A stretch of DNA of 64,000 nt, taken from Loripinus fragilis (taxonomy: Eukaryota; Mollusca; Bivalvia; Lucinida; Lucinidae). Positions 27,629-37,626 of the stretch are shown one piece after another. The stretch lies in assembly GCA_964019695.1 (NCBI GenBank), contig CAXHUL010000525.1, forward strand, positions 997,001 to 1,061,000, written 5' to 3'. The notes beneath the pieces were generated by a model that did not search any database, was not told where the DNA came from, and was given only the letters and a program-made list of their open reading frames with translations. A program made the translations under genes and the position numbers. Position 1 is the first letter of the stretch. Each line of letters starts with the position of its first letter.

Positions 27629-27873
27629 AAACCTCCGAATGCATGGTTCTCAGCTCCTGCTGTGGGCAGCAAGCCAATTTTTTTTCCAAAATGTTGACCT
27701 ATAAAAGAGCTTACTCGGGTGTGAAAATTATCATTGTGCGCGCGCGCCCCGGACCGCAATTATGATATTTCCTGTTTTCCCATAGGGCCCAAGGCAAATG
27801 GGGATAGCGGTTGTACGCGCTTTCTAAGGCTCTGATCGCTTTTAGATTTTGCACGCGGATAGGGCCAACAGAG

Positions 27874-27893
27874 GCGCAGGTATTGCCATGCGC
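27874..27893. other. Hairpin 1 in the monomer
   Basis: GCGCA at 27874-27878 pairs with TGCGC at 27889-27893, and GG at 27879-27880 can pair with CC at 27886-27887 around a TATTG loop with one bulged A. It recurs in every unit. Seen directly; no function assigned. Confidence 0.5.
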
Positions 27894-27913
27894 ACCCGCC
27901 CGCAACAATGTTT

Positions 27914-27929
27914 CGATACCGAGTTATCG
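27914..27929. other. Hairpin 2 in the monomer
   Basis: CGATA at 27914-27918 pairs with TATCG at 27925-27929. CCGA (27919-27922) can alternatively pair with TCGG (27927-27930), so two overlapping structures compete. The stem is weak. Confidence 0.4.
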
Positions 27930-27952
27930 GGGTGTGGAAGTCCGCCGCCCCG

Positions 27953-27958
27953 AAGCTT
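27953..27958. other. Single HindIII site per monomer
   Basis: AAGCTT occurs once per unit and I saw no unit in which it is lost, including the unit with a change right beside it at 49218. Digestion should release an 818-bp ladder. Confidence 0.9.
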
Positions 27959-27993
27959 TACGCGCTTCCGTCTCGCGAACTACTATTTTCATC

Positions 27994-28009
27994 ATGCCCA
28001 CACGGGCAT
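27994..28009. other. Hairpin 3, perfect 6-bp stem
   Basis: ATGCCC pairs with GGGCAT around an ACAC loop. It stands three bases before a much stronger hairpin. No unit was seen with a change in it. Confidence 0.6.
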
Positions 28010-28012
28010 CAG

Positions 28013-28039
28013 TTTGTAGTACGGGAGGCCGTCTACAAA
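28013..28039. other. Hairpin 4, 11-bp stem with one bulge
   Basis: TTTGTAG at 28013-28019 pairs with CTACAAA at 28033-28039, and ACGG at 28021-28024 pairs with CCGT at 28029-28032 around a GAGG loop. T28020 is bulged. This is the strongest inverted repeat in the monomer. One unit breaks a pair (16572, G to T); the others appear intact. It lacks a following T-run, so it does not look like an intrinsic terminator. Confidence 0.7.
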
Positions 28040-28068
28040 TGGTGAAAATTTCAAAGCGTTCCGTCGGG

Positions 28069-28090
28069 AAATTAAAAAGTTATGAGCATT
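28069..28090 (+). other. A-rich stretch with AAAAAGTTATGAGCATT
   Basis: This short A-rich segment resembles AAAGTTATG-type motifs that I associate with plant satellites and retroelements. That is a recollection of a pattern, not a database match. It is altered in the units at 7363 and 12270 (GGTGTGAGC) and has lost a base in the unit at 42534. Confidence 0.25.
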
Positions 28091-28100
28091 AGAAGATCTT

Positions 28101-28120
28101 CCCATTAGGCCCCATTAGGC
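28101..28120 (+). repeat. Tandem 10-mer, two copies
   Basis: CCCATTAGGC occurs twice in direct succession, and this is the only clear short tandem duplication inside the monomer. The copy number is two in every unit; I saw no unit with one or three copies, which suggests it is not slipping at a visible rate. The unit at 26176 has a base swap just after the second copy. Confidence 0.9.
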
Positions 28121-28142
28121 CACAGAAGCCGACCGGGCCTAA
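28115..28142. other. Hairpin 5 in the monomer
   Basis: TTAGGCC at 28115-28121 pairs with GGCCTAA at 28136-28142 around a 14-base loop. The right arm is altered in the units at 17178, 20450 and 62983 and truncated in the unit at 40899. Confidence 0.5.
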
Positions 28143-28248
28143 AACTTGCGCGGGTCACTTTCACGGACGGGCTCGAAACTGGTGCCAGAAGTTAGCCCCC
28201 GACCAGAGCTTCATTGTGAGGCATTGCGTAAAATTTTCCGTCCCCCGA

Positions 28249-28284
28249 GTGCCGAGCAATAGCCCCTGAAAGGGCTTTCGGCAC
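28249..28284. other. Hairpin 6, two-part stem
   Basis: GTGCCGA at 28249-28255 pairs with TCGGCAC at 28278-28284. Inside, AGCCC (28261-28265) pairs with GGGCT (28272-28276) around CTGAAA, with an asymmetric internal loop of five bases against one. Variants hit this element in several units: G to A in the left arm (55246, 56064), C to T in the facing base (44637, 51999, 53635) and G to C at the loop-closing pair (33998, 38906). None is compensated in the same unit, which argues against selection on the fold. Confidence 0.6.
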
Positions 28285-28491
28285 AATTTTCACGCCCTTA
28301 TTTGAGCCACTTGTAGCCGAAGGAATTTTGCGCAAATGACTGAGAGGTGCTCCTGGGCACTGCTCATCACTTTGCAATAGGTTCCGGGGCTTTTCGCGAA
28401 GGTCGCGTTTTCTCAAACTTTGATGGCATTAGTGGGTGGGGTGTGAAAACCTCCGAATGCATGGTTCTCAGCTCCTGCTGTGGGCAGCAAG

Positions 28492-28525
28492 CCAATTTTT
28501 TTTCCAAAATGTTGACCTATAAAAG
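28492..28525 (+). promoter_or_regulatory. Promoter-like cluster: CCAAT, T8, TATAAAAG
   Basis: CCAAT lies at 28492-28496, a run of eight T at 28496-28503 and TATAAAAG at 28518-28525. The CCAAT-to-TATA spacing is short but the TATA element is a good match to the eukaryotic TATA box. A start site about 30 bases downstream would fall near 28548-28555, at TCATTG. The cluster is intact in nearly every unit; one has C to T just after the T-run (41591). In a 64-kb AT/GC-mixed repeat such matches can occur by chance once and then be copied, so transcription is unproven. Confidence 0.3.
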
Positions 28526-28546
28526 AGCTTACTCGGGTGTGAAAAT

Positions 28547-28585
28547 TATCATTGTGCGCGCGCGCCCCGGACCGCAATTATGATA
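28547..28585. other. Inverted repeat around a GC-alternating tract
   Basis: TATCAT at 28547-28552 and ATGATA at 28580-28585 are inverted copies. Between them 28553-28565 is strictly alternating pyrimidine and purine (GTGCGCGCGCGC with a preceding T), followed by CCCCGG. Alternating GC is prone to left-handed Z-DNA. Units with interruptions: 44099 (C to T) and 49824 (G to C); 15464 alters the left arm. Confidence 0.5.
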
Positions 28586-28596
28586 TTTCCTGTTTT

Positions 28597-28620
28597 CCCA
28601 TAGGGCCCAAGGCAAATGGG
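28597..28620. other. Hairpin 7 with an ApaI palindrome
   Basis: CCCAT at 28597-28601 pairs with ATGGG at 28616-28620. The loop contains the palindrome GGGCCC. The left arm is changed in the units with C to T at 25327 and 39232. Confidence 0.4.
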
Positions 28621-31600
28621 GATAGCGGTTGTACGCGCTTTCTAAGGCTCTGATCGCTTTTAGATTTTGCACGCGGATAGGGCCAACAGAGGCGCAGGTA
28701 TTGCCATGCGCACCCGCCCGCAACAATGTTTCGATACCGAGTTATCGGGGTGTGGAAGTCCGCCGCCCCGAAGCTTTACGCGCTTCCGTCTCGCGAACTA
28801 CTATTTTCATCATGCCCACACGGGCATCAGTTTGTAGTACGGGAGGCCGTCTACAAATGGTGAAAATTTCAAAGCGTTCCGTCGGGAAATTAAAAAGTTA
28901 TGAGCATTAGAAGATCTTCCCATTAGGCCCCATTAGGCCACAGAAGCCGACCGGGCCTAAAACTTGCGCGGGTCACTTTCACGGACGGGCTCGAAACTGG
29001 TGCCAGAAGTTAGCCCCCGACCAGAGCTTCATTGTGAGGCATTGCGTAAAATTTTCCGTCCCCCGAGTGCCGAGCAATAGCCCCTGAAAGGGCTTTCGGC
29101 ACAATTTTCACGCCCTTATTTGAGCCACTTGTAGCCGAAGGAATTTTGCGCAAATGACTGAGAGGTGCTCCTGGGCACTGCTCATCACTTTGCAATAGGT
29201 TCCGGGGCTTTTCGCGAAGGTCGCGTTTTCTCAAACTTTGATGGCATTAGTGGGTGGGGTGTGAAAACCTCCGAATGCATGGTTCTCAGCTCCTGCTGTG
29301 GGCAGCAAGCCAATTTTTTTTCCAAAATGTTGACCTATAAAAGAGCTTACTCGGGTGTGAAAATTATCATTGTGCGCGCGCGCCCCGGACCGCAATTATG
29401 ATATTTCCTGTTTTCCCATAGGGCCCAAGGCAAATGGGGATAGCGGTTGTACGCGCTTTCTAAGGCTCTGATCGCTTTTAGATTTTGCACGCGGATAGGG
29501 CCAACAGAGGCGCAGGTATTGCCATGCGCACCCGCCCGCAACAATGTTTCGATACCGAGTTATCGGGGTGTGGAAGTCCGCCGCCCCGAAGCTTTACGCG
29601 CTTCCGTCTCGCGAACTACTATTTTCATCATGCCCACACGGGCATCAGTTTGTAGTACGGGAGGCCGTCTACAAATGGTGAAAATTTCAAAGCGTTCCGT
29701 CGGGAAATTAAAAAGTTATGAGCATTAGAAGATCTTCCCATTAGGCCCCATTAGGCCACAGAAGCCGACCGGGCCTAAAACTTGCGCGGGTCACTTTCAC
29801 GGACGGGCTCGAAACTGGTGCCAGAAGTTAGCCCCCGACCAGAGCTTCATTGTGAGGCATTGCGTAAAATTTTCCGTCCCCCGAGTGCCGAGCAATAGCC
29901 CCTGAAAGGGCTTTCGGCACAATTTTCACGCCCTTATTTGAGCCACTTGTAGCCGAAGGAATTTTGCGCAAATGACTGAGAGGTGCTCCTGGGCACTGCT
30001 CATCACTTTGCAATAGGTTCCGGGGCTTTTCGCGAAGGTCGCGTTTTCTCAAACTTTGATGGCATTAGTGGGTGGGGTGTGAAAACCTCCGAATGCATGG
30101 TTCTCAGCTCCTGCTGTGGGCAGCAAGCCAATTTTTTTTCCAAAATGTTGACCTATAAAAGAGCTTACTCGGGTGTGAAAATTATCATTGTGCGCGCGCG
30201 CCCCGGACCGCAATTATGATATTTCCTGTTTTCCCATAGGGCCCAAGGCAAATGGGGATAGCGGTTGTACGCGCTTTCTAAGGCTCTGATCGCTTTTAGA
30301 TTTTGCACGCGGATAGGGCCAACAGAGGCGCAGGTATTGCCATGCGCACCCGCCCGCAACAATGTTTCGATACCGAGTTATCGGGGTGTGGAAGTCCGCC
30401 GCCCCGAAGCTTTACGCGCTTCCGTCTCGCGAACTACTATTTTCATCATGCCCACACGGGCATCAGTTTGTAGTACGGGAGGCCGTCTACAAATGGTGAA
30501 AATTTCAAAGCGTTCCGTCGGGAAATTAAAAAGTTATGAGCATTAGAAGATCTTCCCATTAGGCCCCATTAGGCCACAGAAGCCGACCGGGCCTAAAACT
30601 TGCGCGGGTCACTTTCACGGACGGGCTCGAAACTGGTGCCAGAAGTTAGCCCCCGACCAGAGCTTCATTGTGAGGCATTGCGTAAAATTTTCCGTCCCCC
30701 GAGTGCCGAGCAATAGCCCCTGAAAGGGCTTTCGGCACAATTTTCACGCCCTTATTTGAGCCACTTGTAGCCGAAGGAATTTTGCGCAAATGACTGAGAG
30801 GTGCTCCTGGGCACTGCTCATCACTTTGCAATAGGTTCCGGGGCTTTTCGCGAAGGTCGCGTTTTCTCAAACTTTGATGGCATTAGTGGGTGGGGTGTGA
30901 AAACCTCCGAATGCATGGTTCTCAGCTCCTGCTGTGGGCAGCAAGCCAATTTTTTTTCCAAAATGTTGACCTATAAAAGAGCTTACTCGGGTGTGAAAAT
31001 TATCATTGTGCGCGCGCGCCCCGGACCGCAATTATGATATTTCCTGTTTTCCCATAGGGCCCAAGGCAAATGGGGATAGCGGTTGTACGCGCTTTCTAAG
31101 GCTCTGATCGCTTTTAGATTTTGCACGCGGATAGGGCCAACAGAGGCGCAGGTATTGCCATGCGCACCCGCCCGCAACAATGTTTCGATACCGAGTTATC
31201 GGGGTGTGGAAGTCCGCCGCCCCGAAGCTTTACGCGCTTCCGTCTCGCGAACTACTATTTTCATCATGCCCACACGGGCATCAGTTTGTAGTACGGGAGG
31301 CCGTCTACAAATGGTGAAAATTTCAAAGCGTTCCGTCGGGAAATTAAAAAGTTATGAGCATTAGAAGATCTTCCCATTAGGCCCCATTAGGCCACAGAAG
31401 CCGACCGGGCCTAAAACTTGCGCGGGTCACTTTCACGGACGGGCTCGAAACTGGTGCCAGAAGTTAGCCCCCGACCAGAGCTTCATTGTGAGGCATTGCG
31501 TAAAATTTTCCGTCCCCCGAGTGCCGAGCAATAGCCCCTGAAAGGGCTTTCGGCACAATTTTCACGCCCTTATTTGAGCCACTTGTAGCCGAAGGAATTT

Positions 31601-32718
31601 TGCGCAAATGACTGAGAGGTGCTCCTGGGCACTGCTCATCACTTTGCAATAGGTTCCGGGGCTTTTCGCGAAGGTCGCGTTTTCTCAAACTTTGATGGCA
31701 TTAGTGGGTGGGGTGTGAAAACCTCCGAATGCATGGTTCTCAGCTCCTGCTGTGGGCAGCAAGCCAATTTTTTTTCCAAAATGTTGACCTATAAAAGAGC
31801 TTACTCGGGTGTGAAAATTATCATTGTGCGCGCGCGCCCCGGACCGCAATTATGATATTTCCTGTTTTCCCATAGGGCCCAAGGCAAATGGGGATAGCGG
31901 TTGTACGCGCTTTCTAAGGCTCTGATCGCTTTTAGATTTTGCACGCGGATAGGGCCAACAGAGGCGCAGGTATTGCCATGCGCACCCGCCCGCAACAATG
32001 TTTCGATACCGAGTTATCGGGGTGTGGAAGTCCGCCGCCCCGAAGCTTTACGCGCTTCCGTCTCGCGAACTACTATTTTCATCATGCCCACACGGGCATC
32101 AGTTTGTAGTACGGGAGGCCGTCTACAAATGGTGAAAATTTCAAAGCGTTCCGTCGGGAAATTAAAAAGTTATGAGCATTAGAAGATCTTCCCATTAGGC
32201 CCCATTAGGCCACAGAAGCCGACCGGGCCTAAAACTTGCGCGGGTCACTTTCACGGACGGGCTCGAAACTGGTGCCAGAAGTTAGCCCCCGACCAGAGCT
32301 TCATTGTGAGGCATTGCGTAAAATTTTCCGTCCCCCGAGTGCCGAGCAATAGCCCCTGAAAGGGCTTTCGGCACAATTTTCACGCCCTTATTTGAGCCAC
32401 TTGTAGCCGAAGGAATTTTGCGCAAATGACTGAGAGGTGCTCCTGGGCACTGCTCATCACTTTGCAATAGGTTCCGGGGCTTTTCGCGAAGGTCGCGTTT
32501 TCTCAAACTTTGATGGCATTAGTGGGTGGGGTGTGAAAACCTCCGAATGCATGGTTCTCAGCTCCTGCTGTGGGCAGCAAGCCAATTTTTTTTCCAAAAT
32601 GTTGACCTATAAAAGAGCTTACTCGGGTGTGAAAATTATCATTGTGCGCGCGCGCCCCGGACCGCAATTATGATATTTCCTGTTTTCCCATAGGGCCCAA
32701 GGCAAATGGGGATAGCGG

Positions 32719-35172
32719 TTGTACGCGCTTTCTAAGGCTCTGATCGCTTTTAGATTTTGCACGCGGATAGGGCCAACAGAGGCGCAGGTATTGCCATGCG
32801 CACCCGCCCGCAACAATGTTTCGATACCGAGTTATCGGGGTGTGGAAGTCCGCCGCCCCGAAGCTTTACGCGCTTCCGTCTCGCGAACTACTATTTTCAT
32901 CATGCCCACACGGGCATCAGTTTGTAGTACGGGAGGCCGTCTACAAATGGTGAAAATTTCAAAGCGTTCCGTCGGGAAATTAAAAAGTTATGAGCATTAG
33001 AAGATCTTCCCATTAGGCCCCATTAGGCCACAGAAGCCGACCGGGCCTAAAACTTGCGCGGGTCACTTTCACGGACGGGCTCGAAACTGGTGCCAGAAGT
33101 TAGCCCCCGACCAGAGCTTCATTGTGAGGCATTGCGTAAAATTTTCCGTCCCCCGAGTGCCGAGCAATAGCCCCTGAAAGGGCTTTCGGCACAATTTTCA
33201 CGCCCTTATTTGAGCCACTTGTAGCCGAAGGAATTTTGCGCAAATGACTGAGAGGTGCTCCTGGGCACTGCTCATCACTTTGCAATAGGTTCCGGGGCTT
33301 TTCGCGAAGGTCGCGTTTTCTCAAACTTTGATGGCATTAGTGGGTGGGGTGTGAAAACCTCCGAATGCATTGTTCTCAGCTCCTGCTGTGGGCAGCAAGC
33401 CAATTTTTTTTCCAAAATGTTGACCTATAAAAGAGCTTACTCGGGTGTGAAAATTATCATTGTGCGCGCGCGCCCCGGACCGCAATTATGATATTTCCTG
33501 TTTTCCCATAGGGCCCAAGGCAAATGGGGATAGCGGTTGTACGCGCTTTCTAAGGCTCTGATCGCTTTTAGATTTTGCACGCGGATAGGGCCAACAGAGG
33601 CGCAGGTATTGCCATGCGCACCCGCCCGCAACAATGTTTCGATACCGAGTTATCGGGGTGTGGAAGTCCGCCGCCCCGAAGCTTTACGCGCTTCCGTCTC
33701 GCGAACTACTATTTTCATCATGCCCACACGGGCATCAGTTTGTAGTACGGGAGGCCGTCTACAAATGGTGAAAATTTCAAAGCGTTCCGTCGGGAAATTA
33801 AAAAGTTATGAGCATTAGAAGATCTTCCCATTAGGCCCCATTAGGCCACAGAAGCCGACCGGGCCTAAAACTTGCGCGGGTCACTTTCACGGACGGGCTC
33901 GAAACTGGTGCCAGAAGTTAGCCCCCGACCAGAGCTTCATTGTGAGGCATTGCTTAAAATTTTCCGTCCCCCGAGTGCCGAGCAATAGCCCCTGAAACGG
34001 CTTTCGGCACAATTTTCACGCCCTTATTTGAGCCACTTGTAGCCGAAGGAATTTTGCGCAAATGACTGAGAGGTGCTCCTGGGCACTGCTCATCACTTTG
34101 CAATAGGTTCCGGGGCTTTTCGCGAAGGTCGCGTTTTCTCAAACTTTGATGGCATTAGTGGGTGGGGTGTGAAAACCTCCGAATGCATGGTTCTCAGCTC
34201 CTGCTGTGGGCAGCAAGCCAATTTTTTTTCCAAAATGTTGACCTATAAAAGAGCTTACTCGGGTGTGAAAATTATCATTGTGCGCGCGCGCCCCGGACCG
34301 CAATTATGATATTTCCTGTTTTCCCATAGGGCCCAAGGCAAATGGGGATAGCGGTTGTACGCGCTTTCTAAGGCTCTGATCGCTTTTAGATTTTGCACGC
34401 GGATAGGGCCAACAGAGGCGCAGGTATTGCCATGCGCACCCGCCCGCAACAATGTTTCGATACCGAGTTATCGGGGTGTGGAAGTCCGCCGCCCCGAAGC
34501 TTTACGCGCTTCCGTCTCGCGAACTACTATTTTCATCATGCCCACACGGGCATCAGTTTGTAGTACGGGAGGCCGTCTACAAATGGTGAAAATTTCAAAG
34601 CGTTCCGTCGGGAAATTAAAAAGTTATGAGCATTAGAAGATCTTCCCATTAGGCCCCATTAGGCCACAGAAGCCGACCGGGCCTAAAACTTGCGCGGGTC
34701 ACTTTCACGGACGGGCTCGAAACTGGTGCCAGAAGTTAGCCCCCAACCAGAGCTTCATTGTGAGGCATTGCGTAAAATTTTCCGTCCCCCGAGTGCCGAG
34801 CAATAGCCCCTGAAAGGGCTTTCGGCACAATTTTCACGCCCTTATTTGAGCCACTTGTAGCCGAAGGAATTTTGCGCAAATGACTGAGAGGTGCTCCTGG
34901 GCACTGCTCATCACTTTGCAATAGGTTCCGGGGCTTTTCGCGAAGGTCGCGTTTTCTCAAACTTTGATGGCATTAGTGGGTGGGGTGTGAAAACCTCCGA
35001 ATGCATGGTTCTCAGCTCCTGCTGTGGGCAGCAAGCCAATTTTTTTTCCAAAATGTTGACCTATAAAAGAGCTTACTCGGGTGTGAAAATTATCATTGTG
35101 CGCGCGCGCCCCGGACCGCAATTATGATATTTCCTGTTTTCCCATAGGGCCCAAGGCAAATGGGGATAGCGG
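32719..35172. repeat. Segment C, like B but two units shorter
   Basis: Three successive units carry G to T at 33371, G to C at 33998 and G to A at 34745. In segment B the matching marks lie at 38279, 38906 and 41288, with two further units (carrying 39232, 39296 and 40421) between the last two. C therefore looks like B with exactly two monomers lost. C also has G to T at 33954, shared with 12687. Confidence 0.7.
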
Positions 35173-37626
35173 TTGTACGCGCTTTCTAAGGCTCTGATCG
35201 CTTTTAGATTTTGCACGCGGATAGGGCCAACAGAGGCGCAGGTATTGCCATGCGCACCCGCCCGCAACAATGTTTCGATACCGAGTTATCGGGGTGTGGA
35301 AGTCCGCCGCCCCGAAGCTTTACGCGCTTCCGTCTCGCGAACTACTATTTTCATCATGCCCACACGGGCATCAGTTTGTAGTACGGGAGGCCGTCTACAA
35401 ATGGTGAAAATTTCAAAGCGTTCCGTCGGGAAATTAAAAAGTTATGAGCATTAGAAGATCTTCCCATTAGGCCCCATTAGGCCACAGAAGCCGACCGGGC
35501 CTAAAACTTGCGCGGGTCACTTTCACGGACGGGCTCGAAACTGGTGCCAGAAGTTAGCCCCCGACCAGAGCTTCATTGTGAGGCATTGCGTAAAATTTTC
35601 CGTCCCCCGAGTGCCGAGCAATAGCCCCTGAAAGGGCTTTCGGCACAATTTTCACGCCCTTATTTGAGCCACTTGTAGCCGAAGGAATTTTGCGCAAATG
35701 ACTGAGAGGTGCTCCTGGGCACTGCTCATCACTTTGCAATAGGTTCCGGGGCTTTTCGCGAAGGTCGCGTTTTCTCAAACTTTGATGGCATTAGTGGGTG
35801 GGGTGTGAAAACCTCCGAATGCATGGTTCTCAGCTCCTGCTGTGGGCAGCAAGCCAATTTTTTTTCCAAAATGTTGACCTATAAAAGAGCTTACTCGGGT
35901 GTGAAAATTATCATTGTGCGCGCGCGCCCCGGACCGCAATTATGATATTTCCTGTTTTCCCATAGGGCCCAAGGCAAATGGGGATAGCGGTTGTACGCGC
36001 TTTCTAAGGCTCTGATCGCTTTTAGATTTTGCACGCGGATAGGGCCAACAGAGGCGCAGGTATTGCCATGCGCACCCGCCCGCAACAATGTTTCGATACC
36101 GAGTTATCGGGGTGTGGAAGTCCGCCGCCCCGAAGCTTTACGCGCTTCCGTCTCGCGAACTACTATTTTCATCATGCCCACACGGGCATCAGTTTGTAGT
36201 ACGGGAGGCCGTCTACAAATGGTGAAAATTTCAAAGCGTTCCGTCGGGAAATTAAAAAGTTATGAGCATTAGAAGATCTTCCCATTAGGCCCCATTAGGC
36301 CACAGAAGCCGACCGGGCCTAAAACTTGCGCGGGTCACTTTCACGGACGGGCTCGAAACTGGTGCCAGAAGTTAGCCCCCGACCAGAGCTTCATTGTGAG
36401 GCATTGCGTAAAATTTTCCGTCCCCCGAGTGCCGAGCAATAGCCCCTGAAAGGGCTTTCGGCACAATTTTCACGCCCTTATTTGAGCCACTTGTAGCCGA
36501 AGGAATTTTGCGCAAATGACTGAGAGGTGCTCCTGGGCACTGCTCATCACTTTGCAATAGGTTCCGGGGCTTTTCGCGAAGGTCGCGTTTTCTCAAACTT
36601 TGATGGCATTAGTGGGTGGGGTGTGAAAACCTCCGAATGCATGGTTCTCAGCTCCTGCTGTGGGCAGCAAGCCAATTTTTTTTCCAAAATGTTGACCTAT
36701 AAAAGAGCTTACTCGGGTGTGAAAATTATCATTGTGCGCGCGCGCCCCGGACCGCAATTATGATATTTCCTGTTTTCCCATAGGGCCCAAGGCAAATGGG
36801 GATAGCGGTTGTACGCGCTTTCTAAGGCTCTGATCGCTTTTAGATTTTGCACGCGGATAGGGCCAACAGAGGCGCAGGTATTGCCATGCGCACCCGCCCG
36901 CAACAATGTTTCGATACCGAGTTATCGGGGTGTGGAAGTCCGCCGCCCCGAAGCTTTACGCGCTTCCGTCTCGCGAACTACTATTTTCATCATGCCCACA
37001 CGGGCATCAGTTTGTAGTACGGGAGGCCGTCTACAAATGGTGAAAATTTCAAAGCGTTCCGTCGGGAAATTAAAAAGTTATGAGCATTAGAAGATCTTCC
37101 CATTAGGCCCCATTAGGCCACAGAAGCCGACCGGGCCTAAAACTTGCGCGGGTCACTTTCACGGACGGGCTCGAAACTGGTGCCAGAAGTTAGCCCCCGA
37201 CCAGAGCTTCATTGTGAGGCATTGCGTAAAATTTTCCGTCCCCCGAGTGCCGAGCAATAGCCCCTGAAAGGGCTTTCGGCACAATTTTCACGCCCTTATT
37301 TGAGCCACTTGTAGCCGAAGGAATTTTGCGCAAATGACTGAGAGGTGCTCCTGGGCACTGCTCATCACTTTGCAATAGGTTCCGGGGCTTTTCGCGAAGG
37401 TCGCGTTTTCTCAAACTTTGATGGCATTAGTGGGTGGGGTGTGAAAACCTCCGAATGCATGGTTCTCAGCTCCTGCTGTGGGCAGCAAGCCAATTTTTTT
37501 TCCAAAATGTTGACCTATAAAAGAGCTTACTCGGGTGTGAAAATTATCATTGTGCGCGCGCGCCCCGGACCGCAATTATGATATTTCCTGTTTTCCCATA
37601 GGGCCCAAGGCAAATGGGGATAGCGG

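Larger units (their letters stand above)
27811..28628. repeat. Reference consensus monomer (818 bp)
   Basis: I use this copy as the reference because I see no difference from the consensus in it. The start point (TTGTACGCGC) is arbitrary, since an array has no natural unit boundary. The unit mixes GC-rich and A/T-rich stretches and is rich in CpG. Single landmarks are HindIII (AAGCTT, 27953-27958), BglII (AGATCT, 28094-28099) and ApaI (GGGCCC, 28603-28608). No clear internal sub-monomer structure is visible apart from a doubled 10-mer; short motifs such as GTGTGAAAA and AAAATTTTC recur loosely but do not align into a regular sub-period. Self-alignment at low stringency would be needed to exclude an ancient shorter unit. 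Confidence 0.95.

Noticed and set aside
28013..28039. Bacterial-type intrinsic terminator
   Set aside because: The stem is strong but no T-run follows it, and the context is satellite DNA rather than an operon.
27811..28092. A 93-residue plus-strand reading frame in every monomer
   Set aside because: It starts with TTG, has no recognisable domain, is duplicated passively with the repeat, and its variants do not favour synonymous changes. The overlapping frames on both strands behave the same way.
28170..28180. GGCTCGAAACT, similar to an RNA polymerase III B box
   Set aside because: There is no convincing A box at a suitable distance upstream, no tRNA-like fold around it and no nearby T-run terminator.
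28192..28416. A 74-residue minus-strand reading frame in every monomer
   Set aside because: It starts with TTG, is broken or shifted by single-base deletions in units at 11453 and 26176 and by a stop in units at 12270 and 33537, and shows no sign of constraint.
28347..28583. A 78-residue plus-strand reading frame in every monomer
   Set aside because: It starts with GTG, overlaps minus-strand frames at both ends and runs through the promoter-like and Z-DNA-prone tract. No family resemblance is visible.
27811..28628. Monomer built from five nucleosome-length subunits (818/5 is about 164)
   Set aside because: The arithmetic is suggestive, but I could not align segments at that spacing beyond short AT-rich motifs.
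28529..28726. A 65-residue minus-strand reading frame crossing the arbitrary unit boundary
   Set aside because: It starts with TTG and is lost in two units by a change that creates a stop (25327 and 39232). No domain is recognisable.
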